This document shows, one piece after another, positions 1-7,291 of a stretch of 8,701 bases of DNA. How positions within the stretch are numbered: the stretch's first letter is position 1; each line of letters starts with the position of its first letter. Source of the DNA: Alcaligenaceae bacterium (GTDB lineage: Bacteria; Pseudomonadota; Gammaproteobacteria; Burkholderiales; Burkholderiaceae_B); assembly GCA_029265335.1 (NCBI GenBank), contig JAJUJN010000072.1, positions 1 through 8,701 on the forward strand. Direction: 5' to 3'. The notes beneath the pieces were generated by a model. The model did no database searches and was not told the DNA's origin. It was given only the letters and a program-made list of their open reading frames with translations. The translations under genes and the position numbers were made by a program.

Positions 1-423
1 ATCGTCGAATACCTCGACAACCTCTCACCGGTCAGCCGTCTGCTGCCCGCCAACGGCCGCGAGCGCATCGATGTGAAGTGGTGGGAAGCCCTGGCCGACG
101 GCCTGCTCGACGCTGCTGTGCTCATTCGTCTGGAATACGCTCGCCGCACGCCCGAACAGCAAAGCGAAGAATGGTTGCAGCACCAGCGAAACAAGATCGA
201 TGGCGCGCTGCGCGTGATGGAAAGCCAACTGGGCGACAAACCCCACTGTGTGGGCCGGCCCAGCAGCACTTACACGCTGGCCGACATCGCCGTAGGCTGT
301 GCCCTGGGCTACCTCGACTTCCGCTTGCCCGAGATCGCTTGGCGCGACGATTGCCCCAACCTGCAGCGTCATTTCGACAAACTCTCACAGCGTCAGTCGT
401 TCATCGACACTCAGCCGAGCTGA
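1..423 (+). CDS. yibF: Glutathione S-transferase family protein, YibF-like (5' end outside the window)
   Basis: The reading frame is open from base 1 to a TGA at 421-423 and gives the last 140 residues of a GST-fold protein. The first visible residues, IVEYLD, match the helix that ends the thioredoxin-like N-terminal domain. The rest is the all-helical C-terminal domain. Its segments WEALADGLLDA, EQQSEE, LADIAVGCALGYLDFR and the end QRQSFIDTQPS resemble, from memory, the same places in E. coli YibF, so a YibF-type GST is the best fit. Such proteins bind glutathione in the cytoplasm, and their physiological substrate is not established. The glutathione-contacting N-terminal residues lie outside the window, so activity cannot be judged. 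The gene converges with hrpA, leaving 14 bp between the two stop codons. The family is secure; the YibF subgroup is less so. Confidence 0.88.
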   Translation: MVEYLDNLSPVSRLLPANGRERIDVKWWEALADGLLDAAVLIRLEYARRTPEQQSEEWLQHQRNKIDGALRVMESQLGDKPHCVGRPSSTYTLADIAVGCALGYLDFRLPEIAWRDDCPNLQRHFDKLSQRQSFIDTQPS

Positions 424-427
424 GCAG

Positions 428-450
428 GCTGCGGCGTTCAACGCTGCAGC
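428..450 (+). terminator. Hairpin at the GST/hrpA convergent junction, possible terminator of the GST transcript
   Basis: Bases 428-436 pair with 442-450 as a 9-bp stem (one G-U pair) around a 5-base loop. A smaller dyad, CTCAGC-CGA-GCTGAG at 410-424, covers the GST stop codon. There is no T-run directly after the stem, and the first is TTTT at 463-466. The hairpin overlaps the last codons of hrpA, so coding constraint could also explain part of it. It could stop or process the GST message, but the sequence does not prove this. Confidence 0.3.
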
Positions 451-3400
451 GCCTGCCAGGCCTTTTCCAGCCGCTTCACCGATACCGGCATTGGTGTTCG
501 CAGCGGCTGCGCAAATAGGGCCACGCGCAACTCCTCCAGCATCCACCTGAACGCTTCCAGTTCTGGATCGGGCACACCCTTGCGCTGCTTGTGTGCGCGC
601 TGCCAGCGTTGGCAAAGAGAGTTCACCTCGGCCTGCCGCTGAGCATCGCGTTCAGGATCGGCACGCAGCTTGTCGATGCGCATGGCGGCTGCCTGCAGAT
701 AGCGCGGCAGGTGCTTGAGCTGCTCGAAGGGGGTGTTTCTCACGAAGTTGGCATTCACCAGCGCGCTCATCTGTTGCTCGATGTCGGCTCGAGCCGAGGG
801 AAAGCCGCGAATTTGCGGCAGCTTGCGCTGCACCGCGCTCCACTCCTCGAGCACCTGATGCACCAGCCGGGCGATTTCTTGAGCCAACAAACCCAAGCGC
901 GACTTGCCTTCACTCACCCGTTGCTCGAACTCTGACTGATTCACTGGCCAAGGCTCGGCCATGCACGAAGCCTCGATGGCCGCATCGAGGATCTGATCCC
1001 GCAGCGCTTCCTGAGTACCCAGCGACATGAATAGCATGGCCATGGTAGTGAGCTGGTCGAGATTTTTTTCCAGGAACTTCACCTGCTGCCGCAACTGCAG
1101 ACGAAACAAGCGCAGCAGGCCTCGCCGATGATGCTGCTGCGCGGTCTGGGGGTCATCGAACACATCGAGGTCACAGTGAGTCTGACGATCGACCAGCGCC
1201 GGATAGCCGAAAACGGTCTGACCGCCGCGGCGGATCTCCAGCAGCTCCGGCAGTTCACCAAAGCTCCAGTCGGTGAGGTTCTCATGCGCCAGGGCTTGCG
1301 CGGCTTCGCTGTCGCGGGCGGCAACCTGTTGGAAGGTGGCCTGTGCTTCCCGACCATGCTCGGCTCGCAATTGCGCCAGGCTGCGTCCCATGCCCAGCGT
1401 GCGACCGTGCTCGTCGACCACCCGAAAATTCATGAAAAGATGCGCCGGCAAGGATTCCAACTTGAAGTCGCTCGCTTGCAGACGTTGCTGGGTATGCTCG
1501 CGCACGTCATCGATGATGGCGCTGAGGAGCGAGCGTTCAGGGTTCTGCGCTTCGTCGAAATGACGATCGAAGAAGCCGGCCGCGTATTCAGGCAGAGGCA
1601 CACAGTGACGGCGCAGCTTCTGCGGTAGCGAGCGCAGCAGCAAATGCACCTTTTCTTTGAGCATGCCGGGCACCAGCCATTCGGTGCGCTCCGCATCGAT
1701 CTGATTGAGCGCATACAAGGGCACGGTCATGGTCACGCCATCACGCGGCGAGCCGGGCTCGAAGTGATACGCCAGAGCCAGGTCGATACCGTGCCAGGTG
1801 AGGCGCTTGGGAAATACGTCGGTGGTCACGCCGGCTGCTTCATGCTGCATGAGCTCGTCGCGAGATAGATACAGCAACCGAGGCTGGTCTGCCGCCGCCT
1901 TGCGATACCAGGCTTCCAGTGTGCGGGTTTGATGCACATCCTTTGGCAGATGACGGTCGTAGAAAGCCTCGATGAGGCTGTCATCCACGAGAATGTCTGG
2001 CCGTCGCGATTTATGCTCGAGCTTGCGAATGTCGGCGATCAACTTTCGGTTATGCGCCAGAAACGGCAGCCGGGAATCGATCTTGGCCGGCACCAGTGCG
2101 TCGCGAATGAAAATCTCGCGCGCCTGCGCAGCGTCGATGCGGCCATAGTTCACCTTGCGGCCGTGGTAGAGCGGCAAGCCATAGAGCGTGCCGCGCTCGT
2201 TGGCCAGCACTTGGCCACGCTTGCGATCCCAGCGCGGTTCCGACCATGCCTTTTGCACGAGCTTGCCCGCTACCTGCTCCACCCACTGCGGCTCGATGCG
2301 CGCCACGCAGCGAGCGAACAGCCGCGAGGTTTCCACCAGTTCCGCGGCGAGGATCCAACGGCCGCCCTTGCGAGCCAGGCGAGATCCGGGGTGAATATGA
2401 AAGCGAATGCCGCGCGCACCCAGGTAATGATTGCCCTCGTCGGCGCGCATACCCACGTTGCCCAGCAGCCCCGCCAGCAATGCCGTGTGCACTTGCTCGA
2501 AAGTACCGGGCTCTTGATTCACCCGCCAGCCCGCGCTGCCCACCATGGCCGCCAACTGAGTATGCACATCGTGCCACTCGCGCAAGCGGATGGGCGACAG
2601 AAAATGTTCCCGCAATTGACGCACCAGCTTGCGCTGCGAGGCCTTGCGGGCCACCGCCTCGTGATACCAATCCCACAGCCGCAGGTAAGAAAGGAACTCC
2701 GAGCGCTCATCGGCAAACGCGCCGTGCGCTTCGTCGGCCGCCTCCTGCGCCGCCAGCGGTCGGTCGCGCGGATCCTGCACCGAGAGCGCGGCAGCGATGA
2801 TCATCATCTCGCGCAGACATTGCTGGTCGCGACCGGCCAGCACCATACGCCCGATCCGAGGGTCCACCGGCAAGCGAGCCAGCTCCTTACCGATCCGTGT
2901 GAGCCGATTGCGCTCGTCGGTGGCGCCCAACTCCTGCAGGATGTGATAGCCATCGGCGATGGCGCGGCCCGACGGGGGCTCCACAAAGGGAAACGCCTCG
3001 ATGTCGTGCAAACGCAACGATTTCATCCGCAGAATCACCGCCGCCAACGACGAGCGCAAAATCTCGGGGTCGGTGAAGCGCGGCCGCGATTCAAAATCCT
3101 CTTCATCGTAGAGTCGGATACACACGCCCGGCCCCAAGCGGCCGCAACGGCCCGCACGTTGGTTGGCCGACGCCTGGCTGATGGGCTCGACCCGCAGCTG
3201 CTCGACCTTGTTGCGCCAGGAGTAGCGTTTGACCCGGGCCAGGCCGCTATCCACCACAAAGCGGATGCCCGGCACCGTGAGCGAGGTTTCGGCCACATTG
3301 GTGGCCAGCACGATGCGCCTGGCCGTGCCGCTGGGTCGAAATACAGCCTCCTGTTCGGCGGCCGACAGTCGGGCAAAGAGCGGCAGAACTTCGGTACCGG

Positions 3401-4226
3401 GTGGATGCTGCTTGCGCAAAGCCTCGGCGGCCTCGCGAATTTCTCGTTCGCCCGGCAAGAACACCAGGACATCACCAGGTCCATGGCGAGCACATTCGGC
3501 CACGCCATCCACAATGGCATCGATAAGGTCGCGTTCTTCGTCGCGTGAAAGACGGTCGCGGGCGGCGTCCGCCTCGGCGCCATCGCTGGCCTGCACCGGC
3601 CGATATCTGATTTCGACCGGGTAGAGCCGCCCCGACACTTCGATGATGGGAGCCGGGCGGCCGTCGATCGCAAAATGTTCGGCGAAGCGCTCGGCGTCGA
3701 TGGTAGCCGAGGTGATGATCAGCTTGAGGTCGGGCCGTTTCGGCAGCAGTTGCCGCAGATAACCCAGAAGAAAGTCGATATTGAGGCTGCGCTCATGCGC
3801 TTCGTCGATGATGATCGTGTCGTAGCGCTTCAAGAGCGGGTCGCGCTGGGTTTCGGCCAGCAGCACGCCGTCGGTCATCAGCTTCACCGAGCTTCCAGGC
3901 GCCGTGCGATCCTGAAAACGCACCTGAAACCCCACCACGGTGCCCAGCGGCGTATTCAACTCCTGCGCCACCCGGCGGGCCACCGAGGTGGCGGCCAAAC
4001 GGCGAGGCTGGGTATGGCCAATAAGACCCGCCTCGCCCCTGCCCAGCTCAAGGCAGATTTTGGGGAGCTGCGTGGTCTTGCCCGACCCCGTTTCACCGCT
4101 CACGATCACTACCTGATGGTCGAGCACTGCCGCCGCGATGTCGGCGCGGCGTTCGCTCACCGGCAGTTCTTCGGGATACTGGATGGGGGGGATGGGATAG
4201 CGTTCGCGGGGGGCGACGGAATTCAC
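438..4226 (-). CDS. hrpA: ATP-dependent RNA helicase HrpA (DEAH box)
   Basis: The protein has 1262 residues, close to E. coli HrpA (about 1300). HrpA is a cytoplasmic DEAH-box RNA helicase linked to mRNA processing and rescue of stalled ribosomes. All helicase motifs are visible: Walker A GETGSGKT (44-51), DEAH (141-144), SAT (173-175), ATNVAETSLT (308-317) and QRAGRCGR (356-363). Next come the HA2 and OB-fold regions (about 430-680) and the long HrpA-specific DUF3418 tail (about 700-1262). No frameshift or missing motif was seen. The start is GTG (4226-4224 on the minus strand). An in-frame TGA lies directly before it, so no earlier start is possible. It leaves about 40 residues before Walker A, as expected. 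A weak GAGTGAG stretch sits just upstream. The gene is transcribed divergently from argA and converges with the GST gene. Confidence 0.97.
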   Translation of the reverse strand: MNSVAPRERYPIPPIQYPEELPVSERRADIAAAVLDHQVVIVSGETGSGKTTQLPKICLELGRGEAGLIGHTQPRRLAATSVARRVAQELNTPLGTVVGFQVRFQDRTAPGSSVKLMTDGVLLAETQRDPLLKRYDTIIIDEAHERSLNIDFLLGYLRQLLPKRPDLKLIITSATIDAERFAEHFAIDGRPAPIIEVSGRLYPVEIRYRPVQASDGAEADAARDRLSRDEERDLIDAIVDGVAECARHGPGDVLVFLPGEREIREAAEALRKQHPPGTEVLPLFARLSAAEQEAVFRPSGTARRIVLATNVAETSLTVPGIRFVVDSGLARVKRYSWRNKVEQLRVEPISQASANQRAGRCGRLGPGVCIRLYDEEDFESRPRFTDPEILRSSLAAVILRMKSLRLHDIEAFPFVEPPSGRAIADGYHILQELGATDERNRLTRIGKELARLPVDPRIGRMVLAGRDQQCLREMMIIAAALSVQDPRDRPLAAQEAADEAHGAFADERSEFLSYLRLWDWYHEAVARKASQRKLVRQLREHFLSPIRLREWHDVHTQLAAMVGSAGWRVNQEPGTFEQVHTALLAGLLGNVGMRADEGNHYLGARGIRFHIHPGSRLARKGGRWILAAELVETSRLFARCVARIEPQWVEQVAGKLVQKAWSEPRWDRKRGQVLANERGTLYGLPLYHGRKVNYGRIDAAQAREIFIRDALVPAKIDSRLPFLAHNRKLIADIRKLEHKSRRPDILVDDSLIEAFYDRHLPKDVHQTRTLEAWYRKAAADQPRLLYLSRDELMQHEAAGVTTDVFPKRLTWHGIDLALAYHFEPGSPRDGVTMTVPLYALNQIDAERTEWLVPGMLKEKVHLLLRSLPQKLRRHCVPLPEYAAGFFDRHFDEAQNPERSLLSAIIDDVREHTQQRLQASDFKLESLPAHLFMNFRVVDEHGRTLGMGRSLAQLRAEHGREAQATFQQVAARDSEAAQALAHENLTDWSFGELPELLEIRRGGQTVFGYPALVDRQTHCDLDVFDDPQTAQQHHRRGLLRLFRLQLRQQVKFLEKNLDQLTTMAMLFMSLGTQEALRDQILDAAIEASCMAEPWPVNQSEFEQRVSEGKSRLGLLAQEIARLVHQVLEEWSAVQRKLPQIRGFPSARADIEQQMSALVNANFVRNTPFEQLKHLPRYLQAAAMRIDKLRADPERDAQRQAEVNSLCQRWQRAHKQRKGVPDPELEAFRWMLEELRVALFAQPLRTPMPVSVKRLEKAWQALQR

Positions 4227-4254
4227 TCAACTCACTCGACAACGAAAACCGTTC

Positions 4255-4260
4255 ATTATC
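4255..4260 (-). promoter_or_regulatory. Candidate -10 hexamer for hrpA
   Basis: Read on the minus strand this is GATAAT, five of six matches to TATAAT, about 29 bases before the hrpA GTG. No convincing -35 hexamer lies 16-18 bases further upstream; a TTGCCT is present, but with a spacer of about 21. It is offered because the 125-bp divergent gap must hold the hrpA promoter unless transcription starts inside argA. Confidence 0.3.
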
Positions 4261-4299
4261 CTACGAGTGTGCTGCTGGCGCAGGCAAACGCTTAATCCA

Positions 4300-4307
4300 T
4301 ATAAAAT
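4300..4307 (+). promoter_or_regulatory. Candidate -10 element for argA
   Basis: The eight bases TATAAAAT hold two overlapping -10-like hexamers, TATAAA and TAAAAT, each with five of six matches. They stand out in a GC-rich region and lie about 45 bases before the argA ATG, so the leader would be roughly 40 bases. The -35 region is poor (CTGGCG at 4275-4280, three of six, long spacer), so an activator or an alternative sigma contact may be needed. No E. coli-type ARG box palindrome was found in the gap. Confidence 0.4.
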
Positions 4308-4351
4308 GAGGGACGTTTTACCGACCCTTTTGCGCCCGTCGCATTACCGCC

Positions 4352-5722
4352 ATGTCACTTGCTCTTTCTACCGACGATCTGCCCTCGCCAGAATCCGAGG
4401 CCGTCGCTCCCGAAATCGCGCCCGCACAATTCGTGCGCTGGTTTCGCGAAGTGGCGCCCTATGTGCATGCTTTTCGGGGCAAAACCTTCGTGGTCGGTTT
4501 CGGCGGCGAGCTGGTGCAAGCCGGCGTGCTCAATAGTCTGGTGCAAGATCTGTCGCTCCTCAACGCGCTGGGCATTCGGCTGGTGCTGGTTCACGGCTCG
4601 CGCCCGCAAGTCAATGAACAGCTGCGCCTCAAGGGGTTCAGCCACCGTTTCGATCGCGGCGTGAACGTCACCGATGCCGACGCACTGGGCTGTGTGAAGG
4701 AAGCGGCCGGCGAGATTCTGCTCGACATCGAAGCAGCCTTCAGCCAGGGGCTGCCCAATACCCCAATGTCGCATGCGCGCATGCGCGTGCTCACCGGCAA
4801 CTTCGTGACAGCGCGTCCGGTGGGCGTGATCGACGGGGTGGATTACCAACACACCGGCCACGTGCACAAGATCGACACTGAGGCCTTGCGTTTTGTGATC
4901 GATCAAGGGTCCATCGTGCTCATGTCGCCACTGGGCTTTTCGCCCACCGGCGAAGCGTTCAGCCTATCGATGGAAGAGCTCGCTACCCGAATTGCCGTGA
5001 GCTTGCACGCCGAGAAGCTGATCTTCCTCACCGAAAGCCCAGGAGTTCACGAAGACGCCGAACATATCGATACCGAGCTGGCACGGGTGGATGCCGATGC
5101 CTTGCTTGCGCAGAACGTGCTCGACGCCGACACGGCCTTTTATCTGGAGCACCTCTCGCGTGCGGTCAAGCAGGGTGTGGCTCGCGCACACCTGCTGCCG
5201 TATGCCCTAGATGGCAGCATTCTGCTCGAAATCTTCACCCACGATGGCGTGGGCACCATGGTGGTCGAAGACACGCTCGAGGATCTCCGCCCTGCCACGA
5301 TGGACGACGTGGGCGCCATCCTGCAGCTCATCGAGCCGCTCGAACTCGACGGCACCCTGGTGCCGCGGGGCCGCAAGCAAATCGAGCGCGACGTAGAAAC
5401 CTTCTGGGTAGCCGAACACGACGGCATCATTTACGGCTGCGTGGCGCTCTATGTGTGGCCGGAAGACCGCATGGCCGAAGTGGCCTGCCTGGTGGTGCAC
5501 CCCGATTGGCAAGGCGAGGGCGAAGGCGACAAACTGCTGCGGCATGTCGAGGCCCGGGCTCGCGCCAGCGGCGTGAAGCGCCTTTTCGTGCTCACCACGC
5601 GCACTTCGCACTGGTTCATCAAACGCGGCTTCAACCCCGGCTCGGTGGCCGATCTGCCGCCCAGTCGCCGTTCACAGTACAACCGTGCGCGCAACAGCCT
5701 GGTTTTCGTGAAACGCCTCTAA
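4352..5722 (+). CDS. argA: Amino-acid N-acetyltransferase (N-acetylglutamate synthase)
   Basis: The product transfers acetyl from acetyl-CoA to glutamate, the first step of arginine synthesis, and in this family is usually inhibited by arginine. The 456 residues show the classic two-domain ArgA. A catalytically silent amino-acid-kinase fold (about 25-300) includes RGKTFVVGFGGELVQAG, IRLVLVHGSRPQ and LTGNFVTARPVGVIDG. A GNAT domain (about 312-440) carries the acetyl-CoA loop Q-G-E-G-E-G (387-392) and LFVLTTRTSHWFIKRGF. E. coli ArgA is of similar length (about 440) and aligns throughout by eye. ATG 4352 is the first start after an in-frame TGA at 4307-4309. It has no clear Shine-Dalgarno sequence, but FVRWFREVAPY from residue 27 is conserved, so a much later start is excluded. 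The first 25 residues are a variable acidic, proline-containing leader. argA is divergent from hrpA and followed by arsC after 48 bp. Confidence 0.96.
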   Translation: MSLALSTDDLPSPESEAVAPEIAPAQFVRWFREVAPYVHAFRGKTFVVGFGGELVQAGVLNSLVQDLSLLNALGIRLVLVHGSRPQVNEQLRLKGFSHRFDRGVNVTDADALGCVKEAAGEILLDIEAAFSQGLPNTPMSHARMRVLTGNFVTARPVGVIDGVDYQHTGHVHKIDTEALRFVIDQGSIVLMSPLGFSPTGEAFSLSMEELATRIAVSLHAEKLIFLTESPGVHEDAEHIDTELARVDADALLAQNVLDADTAFYLEHLSRAVKQGVARAHLLPYALDGSILLEIFTHDGVGTMVVEDTLEDLRPATMDDVGAILQLIEPLELDGTLVPRGRKQIERDVETFWVAEHDGIIYGCVALYVWPEDRMAEVACLVVHPDWQGEGEGDKLLRHVEARARASGVKRLFVLTTRTSHWFIKRGFNPGSVADLPPSRRSQYNRARNSLVFVKRL

Positions 5723-5729
5723 CCCTGTT

Positions 5730-5756
5730 GGCGCGGCTTTGTGTGCCGCGCCCTTT
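5730..5756 (+). terminator. GC-rich hairpin after argA, weak intrinsic terminator or attenuating structure
   Basis: GGCGCGGC (5730-5737) pairs perfectly with GCCGCGCC (5745-5752) across a 7-base loop, eight GC pairs in all. It starts 8 bases after the argA stop and is followed by CTTTCC. The T-run is short, so termination may be partial and some transcription could continue into arsC. The stem ends only 6 bases before the arsC ribosome binding site. Confidence 0.5.
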
Positions 5757-5758
5757 CC

Positions 5759-5763
5759 GGAGA
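5759..5763 (+). promoter_or_regulatory. Ribosome binding site of arsC
   Basis: GGAGA lies 7 bases before ATG 5771. It fixes the arsC start there and rules out the in-frame GTG at 5741, which falls inside the loop of the upstream hairpin. Confidence 0.75.
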
Positions 5764-5770
5764 CTCATTC

Positions 5771-6130
5771 ATGGCCAACATCACCATCTATCACAACCCC
5801 AAATGCGGTACGTCGCGCAACACTCTGGCGCTCATTCGTGACGCCGGCCACGAACCCCAAGTGATTGAGTATCTGAAGAACCCGCCCGATCGGGCCACCC
5901 TGCAACGCATGATTGCCGACGCCGGTCTCACCGTGCGCGAGGCGCTGCGCGAAAAAGGCACTCCCTGGCAGGAACTGGGGCTCGACCGGCCGGATGTCAC
6001 CGACGACGAACTGCTCGACGCCATGGTGGATCATCCCATTCTCATCAACCGGCCATTTGTCGTCACCTCACAGGGCGCACGCCTGTGCCGCCCCGCCGAA
6101 AAGGTTCACGAGATTCTGCCTGCTGCTTAA
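5771..6130 (+). CDS. arsC: Arsenate reductase, glutaredoxin-coupled ArsC family
   Basis: The 119-residue cytoplasmic protein belongs to the ArsC/Spx thioredoxin-fold family, whose ArsC members reduce arsenate to arsenite with glutathione and glutaredoxin. The start MANITIYHNPKCGTSRNTL is almost that of plasmid R773 ArsC. Catalytic Cys12 is present, as are the three oxyanion-binding arginines Arg60, Arg94 (in HPILINRP) and Arg107 (in RLCRP), at the same numbers as in the studied enzyme. This favours a true arsenate reductase over YffB/Spx-type relatives. R773 ArsC has about 141 residues; the missing part is only the C-terminal tail. ATG 5771 is supported by GGAGA 7 bases upstream. No arsR, arsB, acr3 or arsH lies in the window, so this is an orphan copy, possibly read partly from argA through the hairpin between them. 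Confidence 0.92.
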   Translation: MANITIYHNPKCGTSRNTLALIRDAGHEPQVIEYLKNPPDRATLQRMIADAGLTVREALREKGTPWQELGLDRPDVTDDELLDAMVDHPILINRPFVVTSQGARLCRPAEKVHEILPAA

Positions 6131-6152
6131 TCGCTTCAACTCCAGTTTTTGC

Positions 6153-6172
6153 GTGCGTCGCCAGCGACGCAC
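6153..6172 (+). terminator. Perfect hairpin in the arsC downstream gap, possible terminator
   Basis: GTGCGTCG (6153-6160) pairs with CGACGCAC (6165-6172) around the loop CCAG, 23 bases after the arsC stop. No T-run follows; five Ts precede it (6146-6150). A Rho-independent terminator would therefore be atypical, and a 3'-end stabilising or Rho-related structure is equally possible. A separate 10-bp palindrome, CAGCATGCTG, lies at 6183-6192. The rest of the 110-bp gap before the next gene shows no convincing promoter. Confidence 0.35.
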
Positions 6173-6240
6173 CCGTGCACCACAGCATGCTGGGTCTGCC
6201 ATAGTGGACGCCTGTTTCGAGGCTTCCATCAGAACCCGCC

Positions 6241-7218
6241 ATGACGCAACCCTGGTGGGCGGGCTCGGCACTGCTGCTGACGATTTCCGCCCTGCTCCTT
6301 CCGCTCCCTGGCGCCGCCGCGCCCAACACCGCCCAACTCATCTTTGCTGGCCCCGAGGCGCAGGCAGTGGTTAGCGTATCGCCGGCCGATCCATCCGCGC
6401 CGCCTCAGCCGTCGCAACCCCCAGAGCCCGAACCCGAGCCTGAATTACCCAGCTGCCCTGCGGGGCAGCGCTGGGTAGAAGGTTCTGGCTGTGTGAACCC
6501 CTGCAGCCGCTTCGGTCGGGGCGTGAGTTATCACCCTACGCTCGACGCCTGCCTGGTGGGCACCAGCACCGATAATGAGCTTGCTACCCGCTCCTGTGAA
6601 TATGCCGGCGGCACACCCAGCCATCAGATCCGGCAGCGCTCCCGGCCTCTCTATACCGTTTACCTGCTCGACGGCACCCGAACTGAAATCGTGGGGCCCT
6701 GGAGCGAATGGAGCGCCTGGGGCGCATGCTTGCCCCCCTACGTGCCACCACCTCCTCCACGCCCAGACGACCCGCCCCGCATTGGCGAAACCGTGGTCAT
6801 CAAAGCGCTGATCTGCGGGGCCGACGACGACGGGTACCACGCCGTGAATCAATACGACTGGACGAAAGAGCGAGTGATCGACCACTACCGCTCATTCGGT
6901 ACCTCACAACGATGTCCTGAGGCAGGGGGCTTTGCCCACTGGCTGATCGATTGGCACGACCGCGCGGTGGATTGGGTAAGCAACAACGGCTACTGGCACG
7001 AATATGCCCTGGAAGAAATGTGGGGTGATATCGCGCATGCCATGAACACCAGCGGCCTGTACCACGGCGAATTCGATCCGCCTCTGGGCGATGGCGGCAT
7101 TGCCGCCTCCCATCTGCTGTGCGCCGACGCTGCTCGCGAGCGCTGGCCCGGTTTCCGCGGTGATGTGCTCTACCGCATCGGCTCCGGCAACCTGTGCGAG
7201 GTCACCAGTATCTACTGA
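6241..7218 (+). CDS. Putative secreted cysteine-rich protein with TSP1-like segment and DUF4214-like C-terminal region
   Basis: The function of this 325-residue protein is unknown. Residues 1-27 look like a Sec signal peptide: a hydrophobic run SALLLTISALLLPLPG, then GAAA with likely cleavage near residue 27. The n-region has no Lys or Arg, which is unusual. A proline/glutamate linker (52-70) follows, then CPAGQRWVEGSGC (72-84), then a segment (about 112-164) ending GPWSEWSAWGAC that resembles a thrombospondin type-1 repeat. A second proline-rich linker (165-180) leads to a C-terminal domain (about 185-325). This contains YRSFGTSQRCPEAGGFAHWL (216-235), which matches the DUF4214 pattern seen in the next gene. 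Ten cysteines, all after the signal peptide, suggest periplasmic or extracellular disulfides. ATG 6241 is the first possible start after an in-frame TAG at 6202-6204; no clear ribosome site is seen. The next gene starts 73 bp downstream. Confidence 0.8.
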   Translation: MTQPWWAGSALLLTISALLLPLPGAAAPNTAQLIFAGPEAQAVVSVSPADPSAPPQPSQPPEPEPEPELPSCPAGQRWVEGSGCVNPCSRFGRGVSYHPTLDACLVGTSTDNELATRSCEYAGGTPSHQIRQRSRPLYTVYLLDGTRTEIVGPWSEWSAWGACLPPYVPPPPPRPDDPPRIGETVVIKALICGADDDGYHAVNQYDWTKERVIDHYRSFGTSQRCPEAGGFAHWLIDWHDRAVDWVSNNGYWHEYALEEMWGDIAHAMNTSGLYHGEFDPPLGDGGIAASHLLCADAARERWPGFRGDVLYRIGSGNLCEVTSIY

Positions 7219-7291
7219 CCCTCTGCCACAGCCACCGGCTACCGCCCACTATCACTCAGCTTCTTCGGCCCCCACTTGCAGAGTTCACTAC

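Noticed and set aside
2050..2676. A 208-codon second frame on the minus strand inside hrpA
   Set aside because: It lies wholly within the OB-fold and DUF3418 coding region of hrpA in another frame, and its composition is typical of an out-of-frame translation.
1929..3548. A 539-codon open frame on the plus strand, antisense to hrpA
   Set aside because: It is a codon-bias shadow of the minus-strand hrpA frame, which has every helicase motif. Its product has no recognisable domain and GC-rich genes often create such frames.
4227..4351. ArgR operator (ARG box) before argA
   Set aside because: No TGAAT-(N)-ATTCA-type palindrome with the right spacing was found. An ATTCA-like string near 4221 lies at the hrpA start and lacks its partner half.
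5741..5770. Upstream GTG start that would extend ArsC by 10 residues
   Set aside because: The GTG is in the loop of the hairpin after argA, has no ribosome site, and the extension does not match ArsC family N-termini. ATG 5771 has GGAGA at good spacing.
7091..7291. Upstream in-frame start that would extend the DUF4214 protein by 67 residues
   Set aside because: The extension overlaps the 3' end of the preceding gene and gives a Pro/Ala/Ser/Cys-rich sequence typical of a wrong frame. The rest of the protein has no cysteine at all.
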